Source of the DNA: Zygnema cylindricum | Taxonomy: Eukaryota; Streptophyta; Zygnematophyceae; Zygnematales; Zygnemataceae | Direction: 5' to 3' | NCBI GenBank assembly: GCA_037447655.1 | Contig: JBBHKE010000697.1 | Coordinates: 185,907 to 249,906 of the forward strand | Length of the DNA stretch: 64,000 bases | In this document: positions 1-9,806 of the stretch, in pieces | Layout: each line of letters opens with the position of its first letter | Numbering within the stretch: the stretch's first letter is position 1 | The notes under the pieces: model-generated | Databases searched by the model: none | What the model saw: the letters and a program-made list of their open reading frames with translations, nothing else | What the model was told of the DNA's origin: nothing | Made by a program: the position numbers and the translations under genes

Positions 1-240
1 CGGTTGACGGCGCGGTTTTGTTTTGATAAATTATATTTTACCAGTCGACCAACGCTGTAGACCAACTGTAGGCTCACTTGTTTATATAGGACTTAGAATA
101 TTTTGGAGTTAGGAATTCCTTGTATGCAAAAAACTGCGAAGCAATTTTATTTTGGGTGTCTTTAAATTAGAAGATTATTGTGATCTTTGAGTAGAACCTT
201 CTGAAATTGTGCATGTGGTTCCTTTGTTGTATATTATGCA
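1..240 (+). repeat. Partial 5' LTR of the copia element
   Basis: Bases 1-240 align with the last ~240 bases of the downstream LTR (about 4955-5191). Shared blocks include GGTTTTGTTTTGATAAA, AGGAATTCCTTGT and TTGTGCATGTGGTT. The copy ends in CA at 240, as LTRs do. A primer-binding site should follow, but only a poor match is seen (TTGTGG... from 241). About 440 bp of this LTR should lie left of the window. Confidence 0.8.
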
Positions 241-349
241 TTGTGGCAAATTTAGAGACCTAGAAGTTTCTTGTTTGCTTGGGGCTTTATTGTGAAGTTG
301 GTCTTTTGTGGGTTTTCTATGAGAGTTTCCTTTTTGTGTATTGATTATT

Positions 350-1110
350 ATGGCAACTGCCGGTGCTTCTTGTTCTTCTTCCAGGGCACTTGTTGCCTCA
401 GGATAACAGGTCATGGGCCCACCCTCACAGATTCTGGTGTTTAATGGGCAAAAATATTTGTATTGGGCGGATTTAACTAAGTCTTACCTTAAGCAAGTGA
501 AATTTTACAATGTTATTTCCGATGTTCTTCTGAATACGAATCCGGATTTTGAAAAGAAAAATGAAAATGCTTTGCATGTTATGAAATTACTCTTGTTGGA
601 AGCTCTGAACATGACATATATCGATATCTCTACGGTATGTGAAATATAGAAGGCTTTAAAGGAATCTTATGTGCTAGTTAGTGAGCACAATGAGGTTATA
701 ACTGCTAGAAAAATTTGGGATTATAAGTATATTGGAGGGGATATAAACTCATATTGCATGGATTGAAACTTTTATTGTCTGACAATGCTTGTTGGGGGGG
801 GGATTTCTCTCCTTATCATCAAGCAATGATTTTAATAGAGGCTCTTCGATATGCTGCACAGTTAAAGAGGCTAGAGATGAGTAAATGGAACATAGTTGTA
901 GCTCAAGCTTATATTTTAAAAGAATAGGTCACTCAGATAGCCTTGAATGGTGGACAGTAAGCCGTAGCCGACAATGCTCAGACATATAGGCCAGCTGGAT
1001 TCTCGGGAAATATGAATTTTACCCCTAATCCGAATTATAGGCAATATGATAGGTGTGTCTATTGCTTTGCTCAAGGTCATGTTTCCGATAGTGTCCGGCT
1101 TTTATAAAAG
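350..1110 (+). pseudogene. copia gag remnant with damaged zinc knuckle
   Basis: An ATG at 350 opens the gag frame but meets a stop after 18 codons; the protein resumes in a different frame at 413. The segment 413-649 carries the typical copia Gag start (FNGQKYLYWA, then a helical region) and reading continues past a stop near 647. Around 1053-1097 there is a CCHC-like knuckle (CVYCFAQGH) whose last cysteine is present only in another frame, which points to a small indel. Gag would form the virus-like particle; this copy is broken. Confidence 0.75.
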
Positions 1111-1324
1111 CGTGTGAAACAGGAATTTATCGTGCGGGATGGATGGTGCAGTCGGAAGATTCACCATCAAAAGTATCGGCATCAAAACTGTTGGTTAAAA
1201 ATGCGGCGTTCTTTGCAACCGATGAGATGCCACAAGACAAACCGGTGTAAGAAAAGGACGACGTGGTCAGATTTCTGCAATCGGATGACGATGAGTTCTT
1301 TACTCTCACAAAGGATCTCATGGA

Positions 1325-1515
1325 GGGACCTCAAGAAAACATGTGGATTATGGACTTCGGATGCTCTTCCCACATGTGCGGCAACCGGGCTTACTTCAAA
1401 GCCCTCACTCCGATTCCCACTCGTCGCATTTATTATGCAGATGACAGCAATGCTGAGGCTAAAGCAAGGAAGTTGGATAGCTTGTGGCAGCAATGGTCGT
1501 CAAAAGAACTTTGAT
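1325..1515 (+). pseudogene. copia aspartic protease remnant
   Basis: The protein WIMDFGCSSHMC (1344-1379) is the copia protease active site, normally D-S/T-G followed by a small residue and SSHM. Here the residue after the catalytic Asp (1353-1355) is Phe (1356-1358) instead of Ser/Thr, a change expected to destroy the fireman's-grip active site. The frame ends soon after, and other parts of the protease cannot be followed. Confidence 0.65.
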
Positions 1516-1667
1516 GTTTCTATATTCCAAAATTTAAGAAAATTTTGTTTTCACTTCGTCTTTAATGAAGGGTTTGAAATCTACAAAGAATGGGGAAAAG
1601 GTAGTAAGAAAGATAAGAGAGTAAATTTAGAAGAACCGTCAAACTTGCACACCGGATAGACTCGCTA

Positions 1668-2400
1668 ATGAAATTGACCAGATTCTCCAATGTCCTTCCG
1701 AAAAATGTTTTGTGGCATAAGAGGCTCGGTCATGATCATCATGCGAGACTTGATAAAATGGTAAAACAAAATATGATAGATGATGTTAATTTAGGCCAAA
1801 AAAGCTCTCATGTATGTGATAGGTGTGCTCTGGGAAAGCTAAATAAGTTACCCCTACCTCATGCCGCGGATAACTGGGCTACGCATTTGCTACAAATCAT
1901 TCATTCAGATATGTGGGGGCCGTCAAAAGTCCCTTCCCTCAGTGGCAACCGGTTTCTGGTCACTTTTACCGATGATTTTTTTGGATACAGTAAGGTTTAC
2001 TTTATGAAGGAGAAGAGTGAAGTGTTTACTCACTTCAAGCACTTTCGGGTTTAGGCGGAAAAACTTCACGAGAAGCAGATTCTCTCACTTCGGTCCAACA
2101 ACAAAGGTGAATATATTTATTATGCATTTTCAAATTATTTAAAAGAAAACGACATTTCTTGCCAATTTACAATTCTCTATACTCCGGAGCAAAACGGAGT
2201 ATCAAAAAGACTCAACCAAACTTTAACGGAAAGTGCAAAATCAATAATGTTAGATAAATGGATAAATTTCAAGTTTTAGAGTGAGGCTTTCTCTTATGAT
2301 TCGTATATAATAAATAGAAGAGAAACTAGAGCCGTGAAAGGGAAAACACCATATAAAGTATGGACCGAAAAAAAAAACCTAATGTTAGTCACTTCCAGGT
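1668..2400 (+). pseudogene. copia integrase remnant, two of three catalytic residues lost
   Basis: The segment 1668-2054 holds the gag-pre-integrase zinc motif (HKRLGH...CDRC) and the first catalytic Asp (HSDMWGP, about 1903-1923). After a stop near 2052 the core continues. The second catalytic Asp, expected in an RSDN-G-E motif, reads Asn (codon 2097-2099). The catalytic Glu expected in the QNGV-x-E motif reads Lys (2205-2207). Another stop lies near 2277. Family knowledge of the DD35E core is the basis for naming these residues. The enzyme would be inactive even if its frame were open. Confidence 0.85.
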
Positions 2401-2999
2401 TTTTGGGAGCAAATGTTTTATTTTGGATAATCTCTCTATTTCTAAGTTTAGTTCGGAATCGGTTCCCGGGTTTTTTATGCGATATGATGATGAGTCTGTA
2501 GGCTATAAAGTATACAATACGGATAGAAAAACTCTTCAAGTTGCTAGGAATATTCAGGTTAAGGAAAAAAGTCAATTGGTTGATGTGTTTGGCATGTGAG
2601 ATTTAGAGAAAAATGCTAGAATCCAAAAATATGTAATTTTTGAGAGTGTTCCTTTTACATCTTCCACCACCTCTTTCTCAACTATTGATGGTGGAACATC
2701 TCCTATTCCTACTCCGAACACTTTGGCTGCTCCACTTGTCCAGGATACTCGATCTCCTCCACCTCCTCCACCTCCTCCTCCTCCACCTCCTCCTCGGCGG
2801 CCACGTACGGATCTGACAGTTGCAGCCTCAGATTTTTTGAGGGGAAGAAAACAAAGCAACAAGTTGCGAGGTGAACCGGTGGAGCATGATCTATTTTCCG
2901 CCAGCACAAAGGAACCACTCACAATACAAGGGCTTTTTCGACACCGGAAAAATATCAATGGATCTCCACGACGAACGATGAAATGTGATCTATAATCGA

Positions 3000-3985
3000 G
3001 GCTCATACTTAGGAGCTTGAGGAACTTCAGCCGGATCGAAAGGCCATCGGTTGTTAGTGGGTCTTTAAAGTCAAATTGAATCCGGATAATTCTATTGAAA
3101 GATACAAGGCTAGGCTTGTTGCAAAAGGCTATAGTCAAAAGGAGGGAATTAACTACGAAGAGACTTAGGCTCCGGTTTTTGGTTTGCAACTGTTAATTTT
3201 TTTTTGTCTTTAGCAACCATTCACGATATGGAATTACATCAAATGGATGTTAAGACAACTTTCTTGCATGGAGATTTAGAGAAAGTAATTAATATGAAGC
3301 AACCTCAAATGTATGCAGAGACCGGAAAAGAAAATCTAGTCTGTAAGTTGTTGAAATCCTTATATGGTGTTAAGAAGGCTCCCCGTCAGTGGAATTTGAA
3401 ACTATATGGGTTTCTAACTGATTTTGGATTTAAGAGGATTAGTTCATATCACTCGGTCTATGTTATGGAAGGGGAAGATGGGATTATTTACCTTGCGGTA
3501 TATGTAGATGATTTGCTGCTGCTAAGTTAGTCATTAAATGAGATTAATAAAATAAAGGCAGCCTTGAATTATAGATTTGAGATGAAAAATTTAGGGGAGG
3601 TAAATTATATTTTTGGAATTCAAGTAGAAAGGGATAGAGATAGGAGAATAATCCATCTAACGCAGCTGCAAGCAATTAGAAATGTGCTTGAAAAGTTCAG
3701 CATGGCAGAGGCAAACGGAAGTGCCACTCCCATGGAATTTAAGCAAAAAATGGAAGGCAAGGAGACCGATGGAGGAGTCATTTTTTATGACACCTTGGAA
3801 TCAGGGGAGGCATATTTTATGGCCACCATTCGATACCGCCAAATCGTCGGCAGCCTAATCTACTTCATGAACTGTACGAGGCCAGACATTGCCGCAGCAG
3901 TTGGTGCTTTGAGCCGGAGTTTGCAAAATCAAAGGAAAACAAATTGGGAGGCGGCAAAGAGGGTTCTTCGGTACCTTGTTGGGAC
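3000..3985 (+). pseudogene. copia reverse transcriptase, frame broken but active site kept
   Basis: Two open segments (3204-3530 and 3564-4037) plus a fragment upstream (about 3015-3180, [18 protein letters not shown]) make up the copia RT. MDVKTTFLHGDLEK, the KSLYGVKKAPRQW block and the catalytic YVDD (3501-3512) are intact. The palm, fingers and connection resemble a working enzyme, but stops near 3050, 3165 and 3529 break the frame. A run of 12 proline codons precedes the domain at about 2756-2793. Confidence 0.9.
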
Positions 3986-3989
3986 ACGG

Positions 3990-4487
3990 AATCTTCGACT
4001 TGCTCTCGGTGGAGACAAAGTAAAAATTCAGACTTAGAGCGATGCTAGCTACGGAGATATGCCAAGCCGCCGTTCCACCACCGGTTTTCCTTTGAAGATT
4101 GGAAGTGGAACATGCTGTTGGAGCAGGAAGCTTCAAAAGGTTACAGGTCACTCTACAATGGAGGTTGAATATATGGCGACAAGCTCAGCTATCAAGGATT
4201 TACTGTGGGTAAAGTCTCTCTTTGAAAAACTGCATTTAATGCAATCTGGACCTCAAATAGTGTGGTGTGATAACCAAGCATTAATTGCAATTGCATCTAA
4301 CCCAAATCATCACTTCAAAAGCAAACACATTGATATCAAGTTGCATTTTGTGAGAGAAAAAGTGATGAACATAATTTTGAAACTCAATTATTTGCCAGAT
4401 GAGATGATGGTAGCCGATATGATGACTAAGGCTTTACCCGCACCTAAATTGAAGTTTTGTAGAGAGGAATGTGGACTTAGTGATTGA
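3990..4487 (+). pseudogene. copia RNase H domain
   Basis: After a stop at 4036-4038, the sequence SDASYGD, then MEVEYMA, WCDNQAL and KHIDIKLHFVRE give the Asp, Glu, Asp and His-Asp features of copia RNase H, all still present. The reading frame ends in a normal-looking stop at 4485-4487, just ahead of the purine tract. It would remove RNA from the RNA-DNA hybrid in a working element. Confidence 0.88.
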
Positions 4488-4493
4488 GAGAGT

Positions 4494-4510
4494 CTAAAGG
4501 TTTAGGGGAG
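4494..4510 (+). other. Polypurine tract before the copia 3' LTR
   Basis: The purine-rich run TAAAGGTTTAGGGGAG ends directly at the TGTTG start of the 3' LTR. Its position, between the RNase H stop and the LTR start, is where plus-strand DNA priming occurs in copia elements. Confidence 0.7.
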
Positions 4511-5191
4511 TGTTGTTTTGGAAACCTTTAGTCCTCTCTGTATCTTGTGTGTGAGTAAGAGATTCCAGACTTAGTCGTTTATCTTGTGTGTGAGTAAGAG
4601 ATTCCAGACTTAGTCGTTTTTGTGTGCAGGCTGATTTGTCGTAGAAAGGTTTTTTTGTGGTATGTAAGTCCGAAGGGAGTTCACGGGTGGAGTACACTCC
4701 AGGCACATGTGTCGGTCCGTGGGGAATTCAAGATTGTGTGTTTGGGATGATGAAAACTACAGTTTTGTTTGGGGACCGAGATTACACAAAGAGGTTTATC
4801 TTCGGTGTTGAAAAAATGTTCGGACGGCGGACGAAGTCCGTCATCATTTTTGGAAGAGGAATTTTGACTGCGTCATCATTTCAGCAGGCGAACTTTGACA
4901 ACGTACTATTTTATTTTAGCGGCTGTTAGTTTTAGGTTGTTGTAAATATCTGTGTACGGTTGGCGACGAGGTTTTGTTTTGATAAAGTAAAGTGTATCGC
5001 TCGACGAACGGTGTAGACCAGCTGTAGGTTCACTTGTATATATAGTTTTTAGGATATTTTGGAGCTAGGAATTCCTTGTTTGCAAAAACTGCAAAGCAAT
5101 TTTTTTTTGTCTTTGAATTAGAAAATCATTGTGATCTTTGGGCAGAACCTTGTGAAATTGTGCATGTGGTTTCTTTGTTGTATATTTTACA
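4511..5191 (+). repeat. copia 3' LTR, about 681 bp
   Basis: It begins TGTTG after the polypurine tract and ends TTACA at 5191, giving the TG...CA ends of an LTR. The right third matches the partial 5' LTR at 1-240. It contains a 39-bp tandem duplication (4541-4618). It is followed by a second copy of the element leader and gag start, so it also serves as the 5' LTR of another, truncated copy. Confidence 0.75.
4541..4618 (+). repeat. 39-bp tandem duplication inside the 3' LTR
   Basis: Two units of 39 bp, 4541-4579 and 4580-4618, appear identical (each starts TATCTTGTGTGTGAGTAAGA). They lie near the LTR start, where promoter and enhancer elements usually sit. Near-identity in an otherwise decayed element suggests the duplication is more recent than the insertion, or was inherited by the family late. 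Confidence 0.9.
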
Positions 5192-5362
5192 TTGTGGAGA
5201 ATTTGTAGACTTAGGGTATGACTAATTTGCTTGGAGCTTTTTTGTGGATTTGGTCTTTTGTGGGTTTTCTGTGAGAGTTTCATGTTTGTGTATTGATTGT
5301 TATAGCAGCTGGCGGTGCTTCTTCTTCTTCTTCTTCTTTGGGGGCACCAGTTGCTTCAGACA
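5192..5362 (+). mobile_element. Second copia leader and gag start (truncated tandem copy)
   Basis: Bases 5192-5362 match 241-403, which is the leader plus the first codons of gag (CTGGCGGTGCTTCTTCTTCT against the upstream gag start). A lone 3' LTR would not carry this. The arrangement is LTR-internal-LTR-internal, as left by recombination between two copies sharing an LTR. The homology stops at about 5362, where the gypsy element begins. Confidence 0.75.
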
Positions 5363-5419
5363 ACAAACAATATATTTCTCGATGTGTTGGGACTATTGTA
5401 TGCTTAACACTGCTGCCAT

Positions 5420-5990
5420 TTTTGACCAGTATTCAATGCCGACTCAGAAGATATTTTGGACCATCTTTCTGGGGCCACCATATACTCCACCCTAGACATG
5501 AAAAATGGGTTTCACCAAATTGCCATGGAACCAAAACACCAAGAAAAAACAACATTTTGGGCTGGGTCGAGACTTTATATGGGTGACTTTACATTCCCTT
5601 AGGGTTGAAGAACGCGCCAGCCAAATTCTAACGAGCAACGGACAAGCTCTACGAGGAATCGATTGTGCCCTAAGCTACATTGATGGTGTCATTATCTTTT
5701 CCAAGACATTCGAGGAACGCTTGGAGCATGTTTAGATTGTCCTCATGGCTCTCCAAGCAGCGAGCTCGAAATGTCACCTAGGCAAAGGTATTTTTGGTGT
5801 GTAGAAAATTGTTTACCTCAGACATGAGGTGACCCTCGCGACAGTGGGCACCCATATGGTCAAGGTGGCAGCCCTTGACGCTCTTCCTCCATCGCAGGAC
5901 ATCTCATCCCTTCGTACCTTTCTTGGCCTGGCCAACTACTATCCCGGGTTTATCCCCGAGTTTACTAGTCACTCCTAGCCTCTAAATCTG
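5420..5990 (+). pseudogene. gypsy reverse transcriptase remnant, YxDD altered
   Basis: The frame from about 5470 reads STLDMKNGFHQIAMEP, then FTFPLGLKNAPA, both classic gypsy RT blocks. The catalytic Y-x-D-D box reads YIDG (5676-5687), so the second metal-binding Asp is lost. Later blocks (FLGLANYYPGFIPEFT, about 5920-5965) are the RT/RNase H connection, with stops between. The enzyme is dead. Confidence 0.85.
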
Positions 5991-6099
5991 TTTCTGCAGA
6001 AAGACCAAAAATGGCAATGGGCCGAAAGGCAACAGATCGCCTTCAGTTCTTGAAGGATCCCTTGAAACAACACTTGTGATCCGGATGCTTGACCACCAA

Positions 6100-6581
6100 A
6101 AACCTTTCCTCCTTTACATTGATTGGAGCAGGTTTGGATTGGGAGCAGTGTATGCTCAAATACATGACGCTAGGGCCAAATATGTGGTGGCTTACGCCAA
6201 CCAAAGCAATGTAAGGATGTGGTGGCTTACGCCAACCGAAGCAATGAAGTGAATTATAGCAATTACCATGGAGAGCTCCTCGCAGCTGTTTTAGTGATAC
6301 AGTATTTCCAGCCCTATTTATACGGGATCCATTTCACCTTCATTACTGACCATCAACCCTTGAAATGGATCATGGAGAACACTAAGTTCACTGGCAAACT
6401 CGCTAGATGGGTTCTGATCTTGCAAGAATATGATTTCTGTATCATCCACCGGGCAGGGGGAATCCACGGGAATGGCGACGGACTTAGCCAAAATTGCGAT
6501 CCCTCCAATCTAGATTACACCGGGGCTACGCACGATGAGGATCCACAGATCAGGGAATCATTCAAGCATCTTCTCCCTTAA
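6100..6581 (+). pseudogene. gypsy RNase H remnant
   Basis: The open segment 6219-6581 has YHGELLAAV, the FITDHQPLKWI block and the HRAGGIHGNGDGLS end typical of gypsy RNase H (usual last block: H-x-G-x-x-N-x-x-A-D-x-L-S). The start of the domain (LLYIDWSRFGLGAV region, about 6112-6150) is in another frame. A ~28-bp direct repeat at 6183-6246 duplicates the GGTGGCTTACGCCAACC block and breaks the frame. Confidence 0.8.
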
Positions 6582-6780
6582 TCTGGCTTCCCCGAGTCGG
6601 GGGCGAATTGTCTACTTTAGCGACAAATGTATAGGGGCAAGCCCCAATAGGAGCCGGACGTAGAGATATTTGAATGACATTCACTCTCTACAATCCATCC
6701 AACAAAGGGCTCGTCTTCCCCACTTGGCTGGAGTTCAATTGTCTCGAGTGCAAACCCGGATGGCGGTGTATAATCAAGAC

Positions 6781-6849
6781 TGAGGCATACTACTCCGGAA
6801 ATGTGAGGCATACTACTCCGGAAATGTGAGGCATACTACTCTGGAAATG
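6781..6849 (+). repeat. Three 23-bp tandem units in the gypsy remnant
   Basis: Units at 6781-6803, 6804-6826 and 6827-6849 read TGAGGCATACTACTCCGGAA plus ATG; the third has one C-to-T change. They sit between RNase H and integrase, in a stretch (6582-6880) with no recognisable coding sequence. Confidence 0.92.
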
Positions 6850-6879
6850 GGAGGACGGACGAAGAAAGTGTTTCCTCCT

Positions 6880-7970
6880 CCCTCACAATCGAGAAACTAT
6901 GATCACCCATCTCCATCAGCAATGTGGACACTTTAGGCAAGAGCATACTACCTCTTTGGTTATAGGATCTTATTGGTGGCACGGGCTGCGGACCCAAGTC
7001 AACCGAATAATACAAACTTGCTCCTCTAGGGATAGAGTAAAAGTGACTTTTGACAAAAAGGGCGAAACCAAGCTCCATTCCCTTCCCATCCGAGGAATGT
7101 TTTATCGATGGTCTTTGTACCTTTTAGGGCTTTTTCCAACTAGCAGACGAGGGAACCATATCGTGTTGGTCATGATCGAACATTTTTCAAAATGGAAAGA
7201 GTTGGTGGTTTTGCCCTGAAAAGAGTCCAAATCAATTGCAGATGCCTTTTTGCAAAGGGTGTTGTCACAATTTGGGGCGCCGACAGAGGTTATGAGAGAC
7301 CAAGGCTTCAAATTTGCCAGATAATTTTTTAACCTTTTGGAGAAATGCCTCATAGACCATCGGTTGACTAATCGTGACCACTCAGAAGCGGACGGTTTAG
7401 CCGAAAGGTGCGTACAAACAGTTAAGCAGTCTCCACATAAATATGGTGTTGAATAAGATTTGGGAGAGTGAGACCGAAGGGTTCTTTGGATTCCCATGGG
7501 ATACAGATTCAACCGGCGAGCTTCCCTCCACTCATATAGCCCTTACTTCATTTTATTTGGACGCATCCCATCTTGTTTGGAGCTGCCTTGGCCCAAGCAC
7601 TTGTCCTTCAGAAATGGATGACCAGGGGACTGTCGAAAATTGATCGCCGACAGAGCTAAAATATTCCATTGAGAGATGCCTCTTGCCATGGGGAATTTAC
7701 GAGCGGCTCAACACTGGGATCAACTGTGGTATTCTCAACGCCGGAGCGGAAATTATGTGCCTCGACAAAGGCTATTTATGCCCGAGGACTTTCTGTATAG
7801 GATGGAACAGAAAAAAGACACGCACGATATTTTTGTCGGGCGGGTAATCTTGAAAGTGGTGGAGGTTTCTAACAAAGGAGTTCTTACTTTAGAGGGGAAG
7901 GATGGTTGAAAAATTAAAGATAATCAAATCAATGTGGCCCCTTGCCATTTTTGGAATTTAGAGGACGAAC
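6880..7970 (+). pseudogene. gypsy integrase remnant
   Basis: 6899-7219 carries a degraded HHCC zinc region and the start of the core; 7220-7440 carries FGAPTEVMRDQG (second catalytic Asp block) and later LAERCVQTVK (catalytic Glu block). The C-terminal part, 7676-7909, has LRAAQHWDQL, RQRLFMPEDFLYRM and the VLTLEGKDG end typical of plant and algal gypsy integrase tails. Several stops separate these blocks. Confidence 0.82.
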
Positions 7971-8839
7971 CAACCTTTACCTAACTTACTTTGCTGACCC
8001 TCTTTCCTGTTCCTCCGCCTGTAACCTATCCTCCCCGCTTGACACCGTCTTCGTCTGCCATCACTGCATCCAGTGTTGGCATCAATCCTATCTTCCCGCC
8101 TCTTAGGAGCCATGCCCTTAACCCTCAACCACCTGGTTTCGCGGGAGCTGCAAATTGGGAGGGTAATTATTCTATTTTTTAGTCACGGTGGACTAAGAGA
8201 GGGGGGGGGGAATTGGGATATCAGCTCGATTCCCAAAACTCACTCTCTTTTTCTTGGCCATATGGGGAAAGGAAGAGGGAGTGGGTATCCTTTTCACCTT
8301 CCCATGCAAGCATCTCAGTTTCCGGTCCAATTGTCTCTTGTGTTTTGTATGCATGTCTACGGTAGGGATGGGGGAAAAAATGGGCATCATTACCATCATG
8401 GGAAGCATCCGCATGTGGGGTCATTTGCAGGACTCTTATGCATACTATTTATGGGTGCAAGCCTTCGTTTTGTGTTTCCCAAGCACGCTCGACAGCCGTC
8501 GCTTTAATTTGTTTGAATTTTGTGTAAATTATTTTACACGTGCCAATACGTGTTCCTATTTGTTTTTTGAAAATACCTTGTTTTAAATCACATCTTCCAT
8601 GTGTTTTAAAGAAAAGTTTGAAGATGACGTTTTTTGGCGTTGCCGTGTGTCGTAGAACACAAGATGAGAATATCCTAAATTCGATGATGACGCAAAATGT
8701 ACTTCTCATTTTTCTATTTTTATGTACGGTTGAAATTTACGCGGTAAGGCTTTAAGTTTTACGAGAAAATGAGAGAAAAAAACCCTTACTTAGGCACATA
8801 GAGTCGCACCCTTCAAAACAACATTACAAAAAACAAGAT

Positions 8840-8965
8840 TACGATTCTTGAAGTATGTGGGAGAAAACATCGACCGTCTGATTACATTTTGGTCCTCATG
8901 TGCGAAGCAGTCGCTCTATCCACCCCTTTATTGGTGAACCCACCTCACCTCGCGAAGGTGAGTTC
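8840..8965 (-). repeat. Possible tRNA-derived SINE relic or tRNA-like sequence
   Basis: Read on the minus strand, GGTGGATAGAGCGACTG (8908-8924) resembles a tRNA D-arm/box A, and GACGGTCGATG (8868-8878) resembles box B (GGTTCGA...). Spacing is about right for an RNA polymerase III internal promoter. No full cloverleaf could be folded. A short perfect inverted repeat (CTCACCT at 8944-8950 with AGGTGAG at 8956-8962) lies just upstream. It is either a SINE head or a chance match. Confidence 0.25.
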
Positions 8966-9260
8966 ACCATTACAAAATCAATCAATTCGCTACATAGACG
9001 ATACGCGAATTTATAGACGATACGCGATGTAACCGAGGCCTCTGTAATACATAAATTTTGTTGTCCGTACTATTATACATACCTCCTGATGTAACCATAC
9101 CCTTAAACTATAGTTGCAAGTTTAAGGGGACACCGTTAAAATCAAACACTACAGTACAGTAGTACACCACAACATAGTTTAAAAGTAGGTGAAAGTAGGC
9201 CCATACAATATGCCTATTGTATGCAAAACATACTATATGACCTTAGACCCATATTGTATT

Positions 9261-9340
9261 CGGACCTATTCCGACCTATTCGGACCAATTAAAATATTCG
9301 GACCAAAAATTGCGCCAATTAAAACATTCGGACCAATTTT
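9261..9340. repeat. Degenerate CGGACC(T/A)ATT short repeats
   Basis: The block contains four clear copies of (T/A)TTCGGACC(A/T)A and two weaker ones, spaced by 10-30 bases. It makes a short open frame with repeated FGP, which I do not take as coding. Confidence 0.7.
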
Positions 9341-9612
9341 TTTTACTTTCACCGTCAGATGCGGACGATCGGACGGTCACTGATCAAAGTAGCGAACTAA
9401 GAAGATCACATGAAAAGCCCATAACACAACTTACCATAAAGGCGCCGACCAAAGGCCTACCATAAAAACGCCTACTTTTGAACTATGCACCATGGGTTTC
9501 TATTTATGTTTGTTTTTCTAGGTCGGTACGGAAAGCGGTATTGTTTTGTTTTGACATGTTAATGTAGGTAAAAATTCCTGTTCATAATTTATCGATCGGA
9601 CGGTGCGGATTC

Positions 9613-9806
9613 ACATCTTGGGATTGCCCTGTTCCAATTTCCCGAGGAATAAGTGTCCATTCTATTAATCACCAAAAAGGTATACCGTATGACCAAAATT
9701 GGATTGATTATCTTGAAATTGCCGGCCTCCAATTCCGCGAGTAAAAATCCTCCATGGTCCATACTATTGATCACTTAACGGGTATATGACCAAAATTGGA
9801 TTGATT
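9613..9806. repeat. Two-unit ~97-bp imperfect tandem repeat upstream of psbW
   Basis: The block ATGACCAAAATTGGATTGAT occurs at 9689 and again at 9786. The sequence before each (CCAATT, CCGMGR, TCCAT, CTATTRATCAC) also matches in order, giving two diverged units of about 97 bp. It lies about 370-560 bp upstream of the psbW start codon. Confidence 0.8.

Larger units (their letters stand above)
1..5191 (+). mobile_element. Ty1/copia LTR retrotransposon, decayed, 5' LTR cut by window edge
   Basis: The domain order gag, protease, integrase, reverse transcriptase, RNase H is the copia order (integrase before RT). The element runs on the + strand from a partial 5' LTR (1-240), through a leader and gag (from 350), to a 3' LTR (4511-5191) preceded by a purine-rich tract. 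Many stops and frame changes split the polyprotein, for example in-frame stops near 404, 2052, 2277, 3529 and 4036. The two LTR copies differ by eye at roughly one base in five or six over the 240 bp they share, so the insertion is old. The element cannot encode its own movement. Flanking target-site duplications cannot be judged because the left end is outside the window. Confidence 0.93.
5405..8212 (+). mobile_element. Ty3/gypsy retrotransposon pol remnant
   Basis: The order RT (5420-5990), RNase H (6100-6581), integrase (6880-7970) is the gypsy order, opposite to copia. Every domain carries stops or frame changes. No gag or protease is seen at the left, so the element joins the copia copy already 5'-truncated. 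A run of ten G's preceded by AGAGA (8196-8212) may be its polypurine tract. I could not recognise LTRs, so the right end is uncertain. Confidence 0.88.

Noticed and set aside
5244-5586. Open frames with SSSSS and FFFFF runs
   Set aside because: They read through a CTT repeat in the copia leader and cross the copia/gypsy junction.
8073-8590. Several overlapping frames of 60-144 codons after the gypsy remnant
   Set aside because: No similarity to known proteins, no consistent codon pattern, and they lie in the likely LTR region.
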